Source: Salinibacterium sp. (lineage in GTDB: Bacteria > Actinomycetota > Actinomycetes > Actinomycetales > Microbacteriaceae). Taken from it: 64,000 nucleotides of DNA. The notes under the pieces were generated by a model. The model did not search any database, was not told where the DNA came from, and was given only the letters and a program-made list of their open reading frames with translations. The stretch spans positions 310,001 to 374,000 of the forward strand of contig JAHBSZ010000003.1 in NCBI GenBank assembly GCA_019638845.1, read 5' to 3'. The translations under genes were made by a program, and so were the position numbers. Positions 1 through 10,119 of the stretch are shown piece by piece (the stretch's first letter is position 1; each line of letters starts with the position of its first letter).

Positions 1-170
1 ATGAGACAGACCTGCAGATCCCGGACCGCCCATTCACCTTTGGTCAGCTCATCCGTGCGCAGGCGCAGGGTGACGCCAGCGTCCTCGCCGATCACGGTCG
101 GCCCGTCCTCAGCCTCACGCTCAGGAATCCCGCGGCGTCACTCCCGATCGTCATCAGCGCGCTGAAGTAG
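1..170 (+). CDS. pgi: Glucose-6-phosphate isomerase, C-terminal fragment
   Basis: Only the last 55 or so codons lie in the window, read from base 3 to the TAG at 168-170. The tail contains LQIPDRPFTFGQLI and ends RPVLSLTLRNP...ISALK, the C-terminal pattern I associate with the actinobacterial glucose-6-phosphate isomerase that follows tkt/tal. The enzyme interconverts glucose-6-P and fructose-6-P in the cytoplasm. It sits 41 bp ahead of zwf on the same strand, so both users of glucose-6-P are side by side. The start and active site are outside the window, so the call rests on the tail and context. Confidence 0.8.
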   Translation, partial: ETDLQIPDRPFTFGQLIRAQAQGDASVLADHGRPVLSLTLRNPAASLPIVISALK

Positions 171-211
171 CCTGTCTCCCGCAGGTTTTAGGCACAAGCA
201 CTAGGAGCACC

Positions 212-1753
212 ATGTCGCCCGTGGAGATCACCGCCGACTTCAATCCCCTGCGGATTCCCTCGGATCGGCGCCTCAATCGCATCGCCGGCCCGAGCGCGTT
301 GGTGATCTTCGGCGTTACCGGGGACCTGTCCCGCAAGAAGCTCATGCCCGCCGTCTACGACCTCGCCAACCGGGGTCTCCTGCCGCCCGGATTCGCCCTC
401 GTCGGATTCGCTCGGAGGGAGTGGGTAGACCAAGATTTCGCCAAGGTTGTCCACGATGCGGTCAAGCAATACGCGCGCACGCCATTCGATGAGGACGTGT
501 GGACCCAACTCGCTCAGGGCATCCGATTCGTTCAGGGCGAGTTCGACGATGCGGCAGCCTTCACCCGTCTCAAGGCGACGCTCGAAGAACTCGATCGCGA
601 CCGCGGGACGATGGGTAATCACGCGTTCTATCTGTCGATTCCGCCCAAGTCATTCCCCGAAGTGACGGAACGGCTCCGGGATTCGGGCCTTGCCGAGCAG
701 CGTGACGGACAGTGGAGCCGGGTCGTCATCGAGAAGCCGTTCGGCAGTGACCTCACTACCGCACGCGAACTCAATGCGGTCGTGGAATCCGTCTTCCCCC
801 CGGACAGCGTGTTCCGGATCGATCACTACCTGGGCAAAGAGACCGTGCAAAACATCCTTGCTCTGCGTTTCGCCAACCAGCTCTATGAACCAATCTGGAA
901 CGCAAACTACGTCGACCACGTTCAGATCACGATGGCTGAGGACGTCGGTGTCGGAGGTCGTGCGGGCTACTACGACGGCATTGGCGCCGCACGCGATGTG
1001 ATTCAGAACCACCTGCTACAACTTCTCGCGCTCACGGCAATGGAGGAACCTGTCTCCTTCGAAGCGGCCGATCTGCGCGCTGAAAAGGAGAAAGTGCTCT
1101 CCGCGGTGCGCCTCCCCAAAGACCTGAGCAAGCACACCGCACGCGGCCAGTACGCCGGAGGTTGGGCTGGCGGCGAAAAGGTGCTCGGCTTTCTCGACGA
1201 AGAAGGCATGGACCCCAAATCGACGACCGAGACTTTCGCGGCGATTCGGCTCGACATCGGCACACGCCGCTGGGCGGGAGTGCCCTTCTACTTGCGTACC
1301 GGTAAGCGACTCGGCCGCCGAGTAACTGAGATCGCGGTCGTTTTCAAGCGCGCACCGCAATATCTCTTTGCGGAAAGCCAAACCTCCGCGCTGGGACAGA
1401 ACGCCCTCGTCATCCGAGTACAGCCCGACGAAGGTGTGACTATTCGATTCGGCTCAAAAGTTCCTGGTGCCGGGATGCAGGTGCGCGACGTCACGATGGA
1501 CTTCGGGTACGGCCACGCGTTTACGGAGGCTAGTCCCGAGGCCTACGAGCGTTTGATCCTCGACGTACTGCTAGGCGATCCACCGCTGTTCCCTCGGCAC
1601 GAAGAGGTCGAGCTGAGCTGGAAGATTCTCGACCCGATCGAGGAGTACTGGACAACCCAAGGACAGCCCGAACAGTACCGTCCGGGCACCTGGGGGCCGC
1701 CTTCCGCAGACGAACTCATGGCCCGCGACGGCAGAACCTGGAGGCGACCGTGA
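212..1753 (+). CDS. zwf: Glucose-6-phosphate 1-dehydrogenase
   Basis: 513 residues, usual length for the family. It oxidises glucose-6-P to 6-phosphogluconolactone and makes NADPH, the first step of the oxidative pentose phosphate pathway. The Rossmann nucleotide-binding motif GVTGDLSRKK is at residues 34-43, and the active-site signature RIDHYLGKE is at 202-210, with the catalytic-base histidine region following it. ATG at 212 is preceded by AGGAG at 203-207. Its TGA overlaps the GTG of opcA by 4 bp, so the two are translationally coupled, as expected for an enzyme and its assembly factor. Confidence 0.97.
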   Translation: MSPVEITADFNPLRIPSDRRLNRIAGPSALVIFGVTGDLSRKKLMPAVYDLANRGLLPPGFALVGFARREWVDQDFAKVVHDAVKQYARTPFDEDVWTQLAQGIRFVQGEFDDAAAFTRLKATLEELDRDRGTMGNHAFYLSIPPKSFPEVTERLRDSGLAEQRDGQWSRVVIEKPFGSDLTTARELNAVVESVFPPDSVFRIDHYLGKETVQNILALRFANQLYEPIWNANYVDHVQITMAEDVGVGGRAGYYDGIGAARDVIQNHLLQLLALTAMEEPVSFEAADLRAEKEKVLSAVRLPKDLSKHTARGQYAGGWAGGEKVLGFLDEEGMDPKSTTETFAAIRLDIGTRRWAGVPFYLRTGKRLGRRVTEIAVVFKRAPQYLFAESQTSALGQNALVIRVQPDEGVTIRFGSKVPGAGMQVRDVTMDFGYGHAFTEASPEAYERLILDVLLGDPPLFPRHEEVELSWKILDPIEEYWTTQGQPEQYRPGTWGPPSADELMARDGRTWRRP

Positions 1754-2724
1754 TCGTCGATCTTCCCAACACGACCACGAGTGCGATCTCCAAGACGCTT
1801 GTCAAGATCCGCGAGGAGGGCGGAGCAGTCGCGCTCGGTCGCGTACTCACCCTGATCATCACGACACAGCTGGGTGAAGAGGAAGAGGCAATCGAGGCCG
1901 CCAACGAGGCGTCCCGCGAGCATCCCATGCGTGTCATCGTCGTCTCGACCGGCACCGACTCCCGACACACCGCCGTCGACGCCCGCGTCGATGCGCAAAT
2001 CCGGGTGGGTGGCGACGCTGGCGCCGGTGAGGTAGTCATGGTCAAGGCCTATGGTGACGCCGCATCCGATCAGGAAAGTCTCGTCACCGGGCTCCTACTC
2101 CCCGATGCCCCAGTCGTGGCTTGGTGGCCCGGCAACGCCCCCGCAAACGTCTCCCAGTCGCCCGTCGGGCGCATTGCCCATCGGCGCATCACGGATGCCG
2201 CGGCCAGTAGCGACCCGCTGAAGGCGTTGTCCACGATCACGGCAACGTATCGGCCGGGCGACACGGACTTCTCATGGACGAGACTCACCCTGTGGCGTGC
2301 GCAGCTCGCAGCGGTTCTCGATCAACCGCCCTTTGAGCCCGTGACCGCGGTCGAAGTTCACGGAACCGCTGATTCTCCCTCGACAGTACTTCTCGCCGCA
2401 TGGTTGCAGCGGGCCCTCGAAGTCCCCGTCACGCTGGGCGTATCTGGCAAGTCGCATGGATCGAGCGGAATTCAAGGGGTCAAGCTCATTCGCGCGTCCG
2501 GTGCGATCGAGTTGGAACGCACGATGTCAAACATCGCCACGCTCATCCAACCCAACCAGCCCACGCATGACATCTCGCTTCCCCGGCGTAGTCTTCGGGA
2601 TTGCCTCGCCGAAGAGCTTCGTCGACTAGACCCGGACGACCTCTTTGGCGAAGTCATCGTCACCGGCGTCGGTAAGCTCGGAAAGCCGGGCCGAGTCAAG
2701 CGCTCGCCGAAGTTGAAAGCGTAG
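1750..2724 (+). CDS. opcA: Glucose-6-phosphate dehydrogenase assembly protein OpcA
   Basis: 324 residues; starts with GTG inside the zwf stop codon (GTGA overlap). OpcA is a cyanobacterial and actinobacterial protein that promotes activity or oligomer assembly of glucose-6-P dehydrogenase and has no known catalytic role of its own. The conserved central segment with VVAWWPG lies near residues 120-128 and the C-terminal half carries the family's second domain. Position directly between zwf and pgl supports the call. The C-terminus is basic (ends VKRSPKLKA). Confidence 0.95.
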   Translation: MIVDLPNTTTSAISKTLVKIREEGGAVALGRVLTLIITTQLGEEEEAIEAANEASREHPMRVIVVSTGTDSRHTAVDARVDAQIRVGGDAGAGEVVMVKAYGDAASDQESLVTGLLLPDAPVVAWWPGNAPANVSQSPVGRIAHRRITDAAASSDPLKALSTITATYRPGDTDFSWTRLTLWRAQLAAVLDQPPFEPVTAVEVHGTADSPSTVLLAAWLQRALEVPVTLGVSGKSHGSSGIQGVKLIRASGAIELERTMSNIATLIQPNQPTHDISLPRRSLRDCLAEELRRLDPDDLFGEVIVTGVGKLGKPGRVKRSPKLKA

Positions 2725-2731
2725 CTACGTT

Positions 2732-3532
2732 ATGAGCAATGAGCGCAGAGTCATCGTCCACGCTGACAAGGTTGCCCTCGCCGCCGCCGTAGCAGCACGG
2801 TTCATCACGAAGGCCGTTGACCTTATCGATGAGTTCGACGAGGCGTCGGTTGTCTTGACCGGAGGGACCATGGGAGGTGCCGTTCTCGCAGCGATCAACG
2901 ACAGTCCCACACGGGATTCCGTCGACTGGTCGCGAGTCAATGTGTGGTGGGGCGACGAGCGCTGGTTGCCTCTCGGCGATCCGGAGCGGAACGAAACACA
3001 GGCACGAGTCGCGCTTCTCGACCATGTGGCGCTCGATCCGGCGCGTGTGCATGCCTTTCCGGCATCTGACCAGGGCCTAGATCTCGACAGTGCCGCGGCC
3101 GCCTACTCTCGCGAGATCGCCACCCACACCCCAGCGAACGCGAACATGCCGCACTTCGACATCACCTTCCTCGGGGTCGGCCCGGACGGCCACATCGCCT
3201 CGCTCTTTCCTGAGCGCAGTGGCATCCGCGAAACAGCGTTGACGGTGATCCCGGTCCGCAACTCCCCCAAACCACCACCCGAGCGACTCAGCCTCACACT
3301 TCCCGTGATCAACTCATCTGCGCGAGTGTGGGTGGTGGTGGCGGGAGCGGACAAAGCTTCAGCGCTGGGCCTCACCCTCGCCGGCGCCAGCATCAATGAA
3401 GTTCCTGCGGCCGGAGTCGAGGGGCGGCGAAAGACGTTGTTCTTCGTCGACGCGGAGGCTGCGCAGCAGGTGCCCGAAACTCTCATCGACCCCGGTCAGT
3501 TTTGGACTGGCGCGGACGATGTCGTCCCGTAA
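2732..3532 (+). CDS. pgl: 6-phosphogluconolactonase
   Basis: 266 residues, 7 bp after opcA. It hydrolyses 6-phosphogluconolactone to 6-phosphogluconate, the step after Zwf. Family motifs seen: VVLTGGTMGG in the N-terminal third, VWWGDERWLP near residues 71-80, and LGVGPDGHIASLFP near 146-159, which holds the catalytic histidine region of the SOL/DevB family. zwf, opcA and pgl therefore form one oxidative pentose phosphate operon. The gene ends 25 bp from the convergent rbpA stop, with no obvious terminator hairpin between them. Confidence 0.96.
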   Translation: MSNERRVIVHADKVALAAAVAARFITKAVDLIDEFDEASVVLTGGTMGGAVLAAINDSPTRDSVDWSRVNVWWGDERWLPLGDPERNETQARVALLDHVALDPARVHAFPASDQGLDLDSAAAAYSREIATHTPANANMPHFDITFLGVGPDGHIASLFPERSGIRETALTVIPVRNSPKPPPERLSLTLPVINSSARVWVVVAGADKASALGLTLAGASINEVPAAGVEGRRKTLFFVDAEAAQQVPETLIDPGQFWTGADDVVP

Positions 3533-3557
3533 GGACAGTCCGCATTCGCGATAGCGC

Positions 3558-3920
3558 CTAGTTGGCAGCCCCACCGCGTCGGGCGCGAAGCTGTTCGAGA
3601 GCTTCCTCAAGAAGTGTTGCGGCCTCTTCTTCGCTACGTCGTTCCTTCACGTAGGCGAGGTGAGTCTTGTACGGCTCGAGTTTCGTCACCGACGGCGGGT
3701 TTTCCTTGTCACGACCAGCCGGAAGACCTGTCGACGGAGAGTCGATGGTCTCCGGGATTTCGTCGTCGGGGAGGTTCGCGGCGAAATTGCGAACAGTTTC
3801 GTTGCCAAGCTCATCCCAATATGAGACCTGGATTCGGTCTGCATGAAAACCGCGATCCTGCTCTCCCATGGGTCCTGCGCCAACGCGCGAGCCGCGAATT
3901 GCACTTCCGCCTGATGCCAC
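3558..3920 (-). CDS. rbpA: RNA polymerase-binding protein RbpA
   Basis: 120 residues from a GTG at 3920-3918, preceded on its own strand by TAGGGG about 6 nt upstream. The product begins ASGGSAIRGSRVGAGPMGEQ and contains KLEPYKTHLAYVKERRS near the C-terminus, the pattern of actinobacterial RbpA, which binds the beta subunit and group 1/2 sigma factors and stabilises the open promoter complex. The frame stays open further upstream, but that extension has no family resemblance and runs over the secG end. In M. tuberculosis rbpA is elsewhere, so its location here beside secG is a lineage difference. Confidence 0.88.
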   Translation of the reverse strand: MASGGSAIRGSRVGAGPMGEQDRGFHADRIQVSYWDELGNETVRNFAANLPDDEIPETIDSPSTGLPAGRDKENPPSVTKLEPYKTHLAYVKERRSEEEAATLLEEALEQLRARRGGAAN

Positions 3921-3954
3921 TGGTGCCCCTAAGTGAGTATGTTGAAAGAGTTGA

Positions 3955-4203
3955 CTATGCGCCGTCGAACTTGGTGATGAGACCGAGGACAACCACGCAG
4001 CTGATCCAGACCACGCCAAGGATGACGGTGATGCGATTGAGGTTGCGCTCCGCGACACCCGATGCGCCGAGGTTCGAAGTGACACCGCCGCCGAACATGT
4101 CGGAGAGGCCGCCACCGCGCCCACGGTGCAACAGAATGAGCAGGGTCAGCAGGAGACTCGTGATACCGAGTACCACCTGCAGGATGACCTGAAGAATTTG
4201 CAC
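3955..4203 (-). CDS. secG: Preprotein translocase subunit SecG
   Basis: 82 residues. SecG is the small accessory subunit of the SecYEG channel in the inner membrane. Two hydrophobic helices are visible, about residues 3-25 and 57-78, joined by a glycine-rich loop with GRGGGLSDMFGGG at 28-40, the family signature. It lies 48 bp downstream of tpiA on the same strand, the same gap-pgk-tpi-secG order seen in other actinobacteria, so it probably shares that transcript. Confidence 0.95.
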   Translation of the reverse strand: MQILQVILQVVLGITSLLLTLLILLHRGRGGGLSDMFGGGVTSNLGASGVAERNLNRITVILGVVWISCVVVLGLITKFDGA

Positions 4204-4251
4204 GGGAGAGAACCTTTCGAAAGCCTCAGTAAGTGTAACTGACGAGGAGTG

Positions 4252-5049
4252 CTACGTCCCGACGTGCTTCTGGAAGCGGGAAATGCTGGCGAACTCCGCG
4301 ACGTCCAAACTCGCACCGCCCACGAGCGCACCGTCGACGTTCGGTTCACGCATGAAGGCTGCAATGTTGCCCGACTTCACCGATCCGCCGTAAAGGATCC
4401 GGGTAGCCTCGGCGACCTCGGCGCCCAACAGATCAGCCAGCGCCTCTCGCAACTTCGCGGCGACTTGCTCCGCCTGCTCGGGGGTAGCTGCCTGGCCTGA
4501 ACCGATCGCCCAGACCGGCTCGTACGCAATGACGAGATTGGGAGTGCCAGTGATTCCGGCGAGAGCTGCCGTGAGCTGAGCTACAGGCACTGCACTCGGA
4601 CCGTGCGCCTCAAGGTCTTCTGCGGTCTCGCCCACGCACAACACGGGCACGAGGCCGTGCTTGAGGGCTGCGGCGACCTTGCGACCGAGAATCTCGTCGG
4701 TCTCACCGTGGTACTGACGACGTTCCGAGTGGCCGACAAGCACGTAGGTGCACTCGAGCGCCGCGAGAAACGCCCCCGAGATCTCACCTGTGTATGCGCC
4801 CGAGTCGTGCTCCGAGAGATCCTGTCCACCGAAGACGAGATCTAGCTTGTCCGCGGAGATGAGCGTCTGCACGGAGCGCAAGTCGGTGAATGGGGGGAAA
4901 ACTGCGACCTCGGCACCCTCGGCACCAAAACCATGTTTCGCGTCCTTCAGAGTCCATGCGAGCTTCTGTACGGTAGCGATCGCTTGTAGATGGTCCAGAT
5001 TCATCTTCCAATTGCCCGCGATGAGCGGGACGCGTTTCATGCTTGCCAT
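4252..5049 (-). CDS. tpiA: Triosephosphate isomerase
   Basis: 265 residues from ATG 5049; interconverts dihydroxyacetone-P and glyceraldehyde-3-P. Catalytic residues seen: K15 in AGNWKMN, H107 in VGHSERR, E177 in AYEPVWAIG. Two starts are possible. ATG at 5049 has GGAGG 7 nt upstream and overlaps the pgk end by 13 bp; ATG at 5040 would make a 4-bp ATGA overlap and a 262-residue protein but sits 16 nt from that site. I chose the first because of the ribosome-binding spacing. Third gene of gap-pgk-tpiA. Confidence 0.96.
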   Translation of the reverse strand: MASMKRVPLIAGNWKMNLDHLQAIATVQKLAWTLKDAKHGFGAEGAEVAVFPPFTDLRSVQTLISADKLDLVFGGQDLSEHDSGAYTGEISGAFLAALECTYVLVGHSERRQYHGETDEILGRKVAAALKHGLVPVLCVGETAEDLEAHGPSAVPVAQLTAALAGITGTPNLVIAYEPVWAIGSGQAATPEQAEQVAAKLREALADLLGAEVAEATRILYGGSVKSGNIAAFMREPNVDGALVGGASLDVAEFASISRFQKHVGT

Positions 5050-6254
5050 CCGAGGACCTCCAGTCCAGGTAGACGCTTGCCTTCGAGAAACTCGAGGCTT
5101 GCCCCACCACCAGTTGAAATGTGACCGAACTGATCATCGCGAAAGCCCAGTGCTCGCACCGCTGCGGCAGAGTCGCCCCCGCCGACGACGCCGAATCCAT
5201 CAAATTCTGTGAGCGCAGCTGCGACGGCTCGGGTTCCTGCGGCGAAGGGCGGGAGTTCGAACACGCCCATCGGCCCGTTCCAGAAGACAGTCTTGGACGT
5301 CATGATCGCGGCCGCGAAGCTGGCCGCCGTATCCGGGCCGATGTCGAGTCCCATACCGTTTGCGCCAAACGCCGAGCTCTCGATCGCATCGGCAGCTGTG
5401 ACGACGTACTCAGCGTCGTCGCCGAACCGTGAAGCGACGACGATGTCTGTGGGAAGAACGATGGTGACACCGAGTTCCTTCGCTTTGACGAGGTAGCCCT
5501 TGACTGTGTCGACCTGGTCCGACTCGAGCAAGCTCCCGCCGACCTTGTGTCCCAGCGCATAAAGAAAGGTGAACACCATCCCGCCCCCCACGAGGAGCGA
5601 GTCCACCTTGGGTAGCAGCGCGTCGATCACGCTCAACTTGTCCGAGACCTTCGAACCACCAAGAACGACCGTGTAGGGCTTCTCCGGAGACACGGTGAGG
5701 CGCTCCAGCACTTCGAGCTCTTGCTGAATCAGCAATCCAGCGGCGCTGGGCAACTCCTCTGCTAATTCGTAGACACTCGCCTGCTTGCGGTGAACCACTC
5801 CGAATCCGTCAGAGACGAATGCATCCCCGAACTTCGCGAGCTTCTTCGCGAAATCTCTACGGTCGCTGTCGTCTTTTGACGTCTCGTGTGCGTTGAAACG
5901 GAGGTTCTCAAGCAAAGCGATGTCACCATCGTCGAGCTCATCGACTGCGTCCTTCGCCGCGGAGCCTACGGTATCCGTGGCGAACACGACCGGCTTGCCG
6001 AGCAGCTCAGACAGGCGTTGCGCAACGGGCGCGAGGCTGTACTTGCTATCCGGCTCGCCGTCAGGGCGACCGAGATGCGAGACAACGACAACCCGAGCGC
6101 CGGCGTGAATAAGGGCATTCAGGGTCGGCAACGAAGCGCGCACGCGCCCGTCATCCGTGATCACACCGTCCTTGAGGGGAACGTTGAGATCACACCGAAC
6201 GACTACATTCTTTCCCTGTAGGTCGCCGAGCGACTCGAGTGTGCGAAGTGTCAT
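5037..6254 (-). CDS. pgk: Phosphoglycerate kinase
   Basis: 405 residues from ATG 6254 (MTLRTLESL). It makes ATP from 1,3-bisphosphoglycerate. The N-terminal substrate motif [10 protein letters not shown] starts near residue 18; the C-terminal nucleotide lobe shows WNGPMGVFE and GGGDSAAAV with the final segment [15 protein letters not shown]. The frame is open upstream of 6254, but that part is arginine/serine/threonine-rich noise overlapping the gap stop region, so I did not include it. Lies 34 bp after gap and overlaps tpiA. Confidence 0.96.
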   Translation of the reverse strand: MTLRTLESLGDLQGKNVVVRCDLNVPLKDGVITDDGRVRASLPTLNALIHAGARVVVVSHLGRPDGEPDSKYSLAPVAQRLSELLGKPVVFATDTVGSAAKDAVDELDDGDIALLENLRFNAHETSKDDSDRRDFAKKLAKFGDAFVSDGFGVVHRKQASVYELAEELPSAAGLLIQQELEVLERLTVSPEKPYTVVLGGSKVSDKLSVIDALLPKVDSLLVGGGMVFTFLYALGHKVGGSLLESDQVDTVKGYLVKAKELGVTIVLPTDIVVASRFGDDAEYVVTAADAIESSAFGANGMGLDIGPDTAASFAAAIMTSKTVFWNGPMGVFELPPFAAGTRAVAAALTEFDGFGVVGGGDSAAAVRALGFRDDQFGHISTGGGASLEFLEGKRLPGLEVLGWQA

Positions 6255-6288
6255 CGTGTCGTTGTGTCCGAGGCGGCGGGCCGGCGGG

Positions 6289-7422
<1,134 letters not shown>

Positions 7423-8049
7423 CTACGACAGTAGCAGCAGGCCGGAGGTCTTTTCGCGCGCAGCAGCGAAGCGCGCCTGCGCGTTCGCCCAGTTCGCGAT
7501 GTTCCAGAACGCCTTGACGTAGTCGGCCCGAACGTTCTTGTAGTCGAGGTAGTAAGCGTGCTCCCACACGTCGAGCATCAGGATGGGAACGATGCCCGCC
7601 GGAAGATTACCCTGCTGGTCGAAGAACTGCACGATGATGAGATTTTCACCGAGCGAATCCCACGCGAGAACTGCCCAACCTGAGCCCTGAACGCCCATCG
7701 CCGTTGCGGTGAAGTGTGCAGTGAATTTGTCGAACGACCCAAAATTGTTGTCAATCGCACTGGCAAGATCACCGGTGGGCTTGTCGCCGCCATCGGGCGA
7801 GAGGTTGGTCCAGAAAATCGAGTGATTGACGTGACCGCCAAGGTTGAAGGCGAGATCCTTTTCGAGTTTGTTGACATTGGAGAGGTCGCCTTTGTCGCGA
7901 GCCTCGGCAAGTCCGGCGAGTGCCACATTGGCACCCGTGACGTATGCCTGGTGGTGCTTGCTGTGGTGAAGCTCCATGATCGTCGCGCTGATGCTCGGGG
8001 CGAGCGCCGAGTAGTCGTATGCGAGTTCTGGGAGGGTGTAGTCAGCCAT
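7423..8049 (-). CDS. sodA: Superoxide dismutase, Mn/Fe family
   Basis: 208 residues from ATG 8049, with GGAG 6 nt upstream. Dismutates superoxide in the cytoplasm. All four metal ligands of the family are present: H28 in [10 protein letters not shown]76 in [11 protein letters not shown]160 and H164 in [20 protein letters not shown] at 123-130 is the usual core segment. The length and motifs resemble MnSOD, but metal choice cannot be settled from sequence by eye. It lies between gap and whiA, an interruption of the order usual in M. tuberculosis, and has its own non-coding flanks of about 130 bp each side. Confidence 0.95.
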   Translation of the reverse strand: MADYTLPELAYDYSALAPSISATIMELHHSKHHQAYVTGANVALAGLAEARDKGDLSNVNKLEKDLAFNLGGHVNHSIFWTNLSPDGGDKPTGDLASAIDNNFGSFDKFTAHFTATAMGVQGSGWAVLAWDSLGENLIIVQFFDQQGNLPAGIVPILMLDVWEHAYYLDYKNVRADYVKAFWNIANWANAQARFAAAREKTSGLLLLS

Positions 8050-8136
8050 CGGTTCTCCTAGCAAATAGTCCCCGAGAATCACGATCATTCAGCCGCGCCG
8101 GGGTGACATTTCCAGTCTACTCACCCCAACCGGGTG

Positions 8137-8173
8137 CATCCGGCGAAGCTTCCCGGCCGCAGACTTCCGGATG
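8137..8173 (-). terminator. Possible terminator hairpin after whiA
   Basis: CATCCGG at 8137-8143 pairs with CCGGATG at 8167-8173; three further pairs can form inside with a 2-nt bulge. It starts 11 bp past the whiA stop on the minus strand. No U-run follows, so this is a tentative call. Confidence 0.3.
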
Positions 8174-8183
8174 ACCGTTGCCG

Positions 8184-9161
8184 TTATTCGTCGAGATCCG
8201 GTGGCAGATTCGCGTCAGTACCGGGGATGCCGAGGTCGGATGCACGCTTGTCTGCCATGGCCAAGAGCCGACGGATCCGGCCGGCGACGGCATCTTTCGT
8301 CATGGGTGGGTCTGCGTGATGTCCGAGTTCGTCGAGACTCGAATCGCGGAACCGCAGCCGCAGTTCTCCCGCGTACTTCAGGTGTTTTGGCACGTCACCG
8401 TCGAGAATCTCAAGTGCGCGTTCAACTCGAGCACACGCGGCAACGGCTGCCTGCGCGGACCGCCGAAGGTTCGCGTCATCGAAGTTGACAAGCCTGTTGG
8501 CGGTGGCACGTACTTCGCGCCGCTGACGCATTTCGTTCCAGCTCTCCACACTGCGCTGCGCGCCCATGAGTACGAGCATCGCGCTGATTGCTTCACCATC
8601 ACGAATGACCACTCGATGAACGCCTCGAACCTCGCGGGCCTTTGCCGATATCTTGAGCCGGCCTGCGGCTCCGACGAGCGCCATCGCTGCTTCATTGCCT
8701 GGACAGGTGATCTCCAGAGCGGCCGAGCGCCCCGGATCCGTCAAGGTGCCCGCTGCGAGAAACGCTCCACGCCACACCGCGGCGAGGTCGTCGCGGCTAC
8801 CGGTGGTGACGCGGTTGGGCAGGCCTCGAATCGGTCGGCGCCGCGCATCCAGCAATCCAGTCTGCCGTGCAAGGGTCTCGCCGCCGTCGAGCACGCGAAC
8901 CAAATAGTGGCTCGTGCGTCGTGAACCCGAAGCGGAGACAACCGAAACGTCTGCTCGGACTCCGTACAGTTCGGCGATGTCCTTGCGAATGCGTCGGGCC
9001 AGCTGTTCGGTGTCTACTTCGGACTCGACCGCGATACGCCCGGAAATCACATGCAGTCCGCCGGAGAATCGGAGAATCGTCGCGAGCTCTGCCGCGCGTA
9101 TGGTCGTTTTGCCTGACTGAATGCTCGCAAGCTCGTCTTTGACCTCGGCGGTTAGTGCCAC
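8184..9161 (-). CDS. whiA: DNA-binding protein WhiA
   Basis: 325 residues, normal for WhiA. The family has an N-terminal LAGLIDADG-endonuclease-like fold without nuclease activity and a C-terminal helix-turn-helix. The N-terminus shows [11 protein letters not shown] and [18 protein letters not shown]; the C-terminal HTH lies near residues 270-315 ([20 protein letters not shown]). In Streptomyces WhiA controls sporulation septation with WhiB; in non-sporulating actinobacteria it is linked to division genes. It directly follows rapZ with 49 bp between them; the yvcK/cuvA gene that normally separates the two is missing. Confidence 0.95.
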   Translation of the reverse strand: MALTAEVKDELASIQSGKTTIRAAELATILRFSGGLHVISGRIAVESEVDTEQLARRIRKDIAELYGVRADVSVVSASGSRRTSHYLVRVLDGGETLARQTGLLDARRRPIRGLPNRVTTGSRDDLAAVWRGAFLAAGTLTDPGRSAALEITCPGNEAAMALVGAAGRLKISAKAREVRGVHRVVIRDGEAISAMLVLMGAQRSVESWNEMRQRREVRATANRLVNFDDANLRRSAQAAVAACARVERALEILDGDVPKHLKYAGELRLRFRDSSLDELGHHADPPMTKDAVAGRIRRLLAMADKRASDLGIPGTDANLPPDLDE

Positions 9162-9210
9162 GCGTGGTCCTCCATTTCTCTATCTTCTGCTTGCAACTGA
9201 CAGTGTCGCG

Positions 9211-10086
9211 CTATTCGCGCCCCAGGTCACGATGCTTGACGCTCACTACCGCTCCGGGCAAGGCGCTGAGCCGAGTCGCGAGCTCCTCCGCAATCGCGAC
9301 AGACCGGTGCTTTCCCCCGGTGCAGCCAATGGCGATCGTAGCGTGTCGCTTGTTCTCACGTTGAAAGCCCGCGAATACCGGCTTCATAGCCTTGGCGAAA
9401 TCGGCCACGAACTCAGCCGCCCCTTCCTGCGAAAGTACGAAGTCACGCACGGGTTCATCGAGCCCGTTGTGTGCCTTGAGCTCGGGAATCCAGAACGGAT
9501 TCGGCAAGAACCGACAGTCTGCGACAAGGTCAGCGTCTGCAGGCAGGCCGTACTTGTATCCGAAGCTTTCGATGGTTACTCGAAGGCCCGCGTCATCCTC
9601 AGTCGAGAACTGCTGGCGAATATCGGTAGCGAGCTGGTGAACGTTGAGATCAGTCGTGTCGATGACAAGATCGGCGGCCGCACGAATCTCGGCCATCCGT
9701 CCACGCTCTTCGGCGATTCCGTCGAGAGTCGTGCCATTGCCCTGCAACGGATGCGGACGACGAACATTCTCGAAGCGCCGCACGAGTGTGGCATCAGTGG
9801 CCTCGAGAAAGAGCAGGCGGAGCACGATCGAGTCACGCAGCGAATCGACGCTGCTGCGAAGGTCTTCGAACATCGCCCCACCACGCACGTCGACGACCGC
9901 GGCAATGCGCGGGAGGGAGTTCCCAGCGTGCTGAGCGAGCTCGACGAGCGGCTTGAGCATTTGCGGCGGGAGGTTGTCGACGACGTACCACCCGAGGTCT
10001 TCCAGCGCATTACCCACGGTCGATCGACCGGCACCGGACATCCCGGTAACGATGAGCATTTCCTGCTGGGGAGTCTCAGGCGGCAT
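9211..10086 (-). CDS. rapZ: RNase adapter / nucleotide-binding protein RapZ (YvcJ family)
   Basis: 291 residues. The P-loop GMSGAGRST is at residues 15-23, followed by the conserved DLGWYVVDNLPP segment; the C-terminal half contains IAIGCTGGKHRSV, the family's second conserved block that in E. coli RapZ forms the RNA and metabolite-binding domain. In E. coli it recruits RNase E to GlmZ; in actinobacteria the role is less clear and it is usually co-transcribed with uvrC and whiA, as here. Begins 33 bp after the uvrC stop. Confidence 0.94.
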   Translation of the reverse strand: MPPETPQQEMLIVTGMSGAGRSTVGNALEDLGWYVVDNLPPQMLKPLVELAQHAGNSLPRIAAVVDVRGGAMFEDLRSSVDSLRDSIVLRLLFLEATDATLVRRFENVRRPHPLQGNGTTLDGIAEERGRMAEIRAAADLVIDTTDLNVHQLATDIRQQFSTEDDAGLRVTIESFGYKYGLPADADLVADCRFLPNPFWIPELKAHNGLDEPVRDFVLSQEGAAEFVADFAKAMKPVFAGFQRENKRHATIAIGCTGGKHRSVAIAEELATRLSALPGAVVSVKHRDLGRE

Positions 10087-10119
10087 GGTGCACCAAGACT
10101 ACCGGGACCAAGAACCCCC

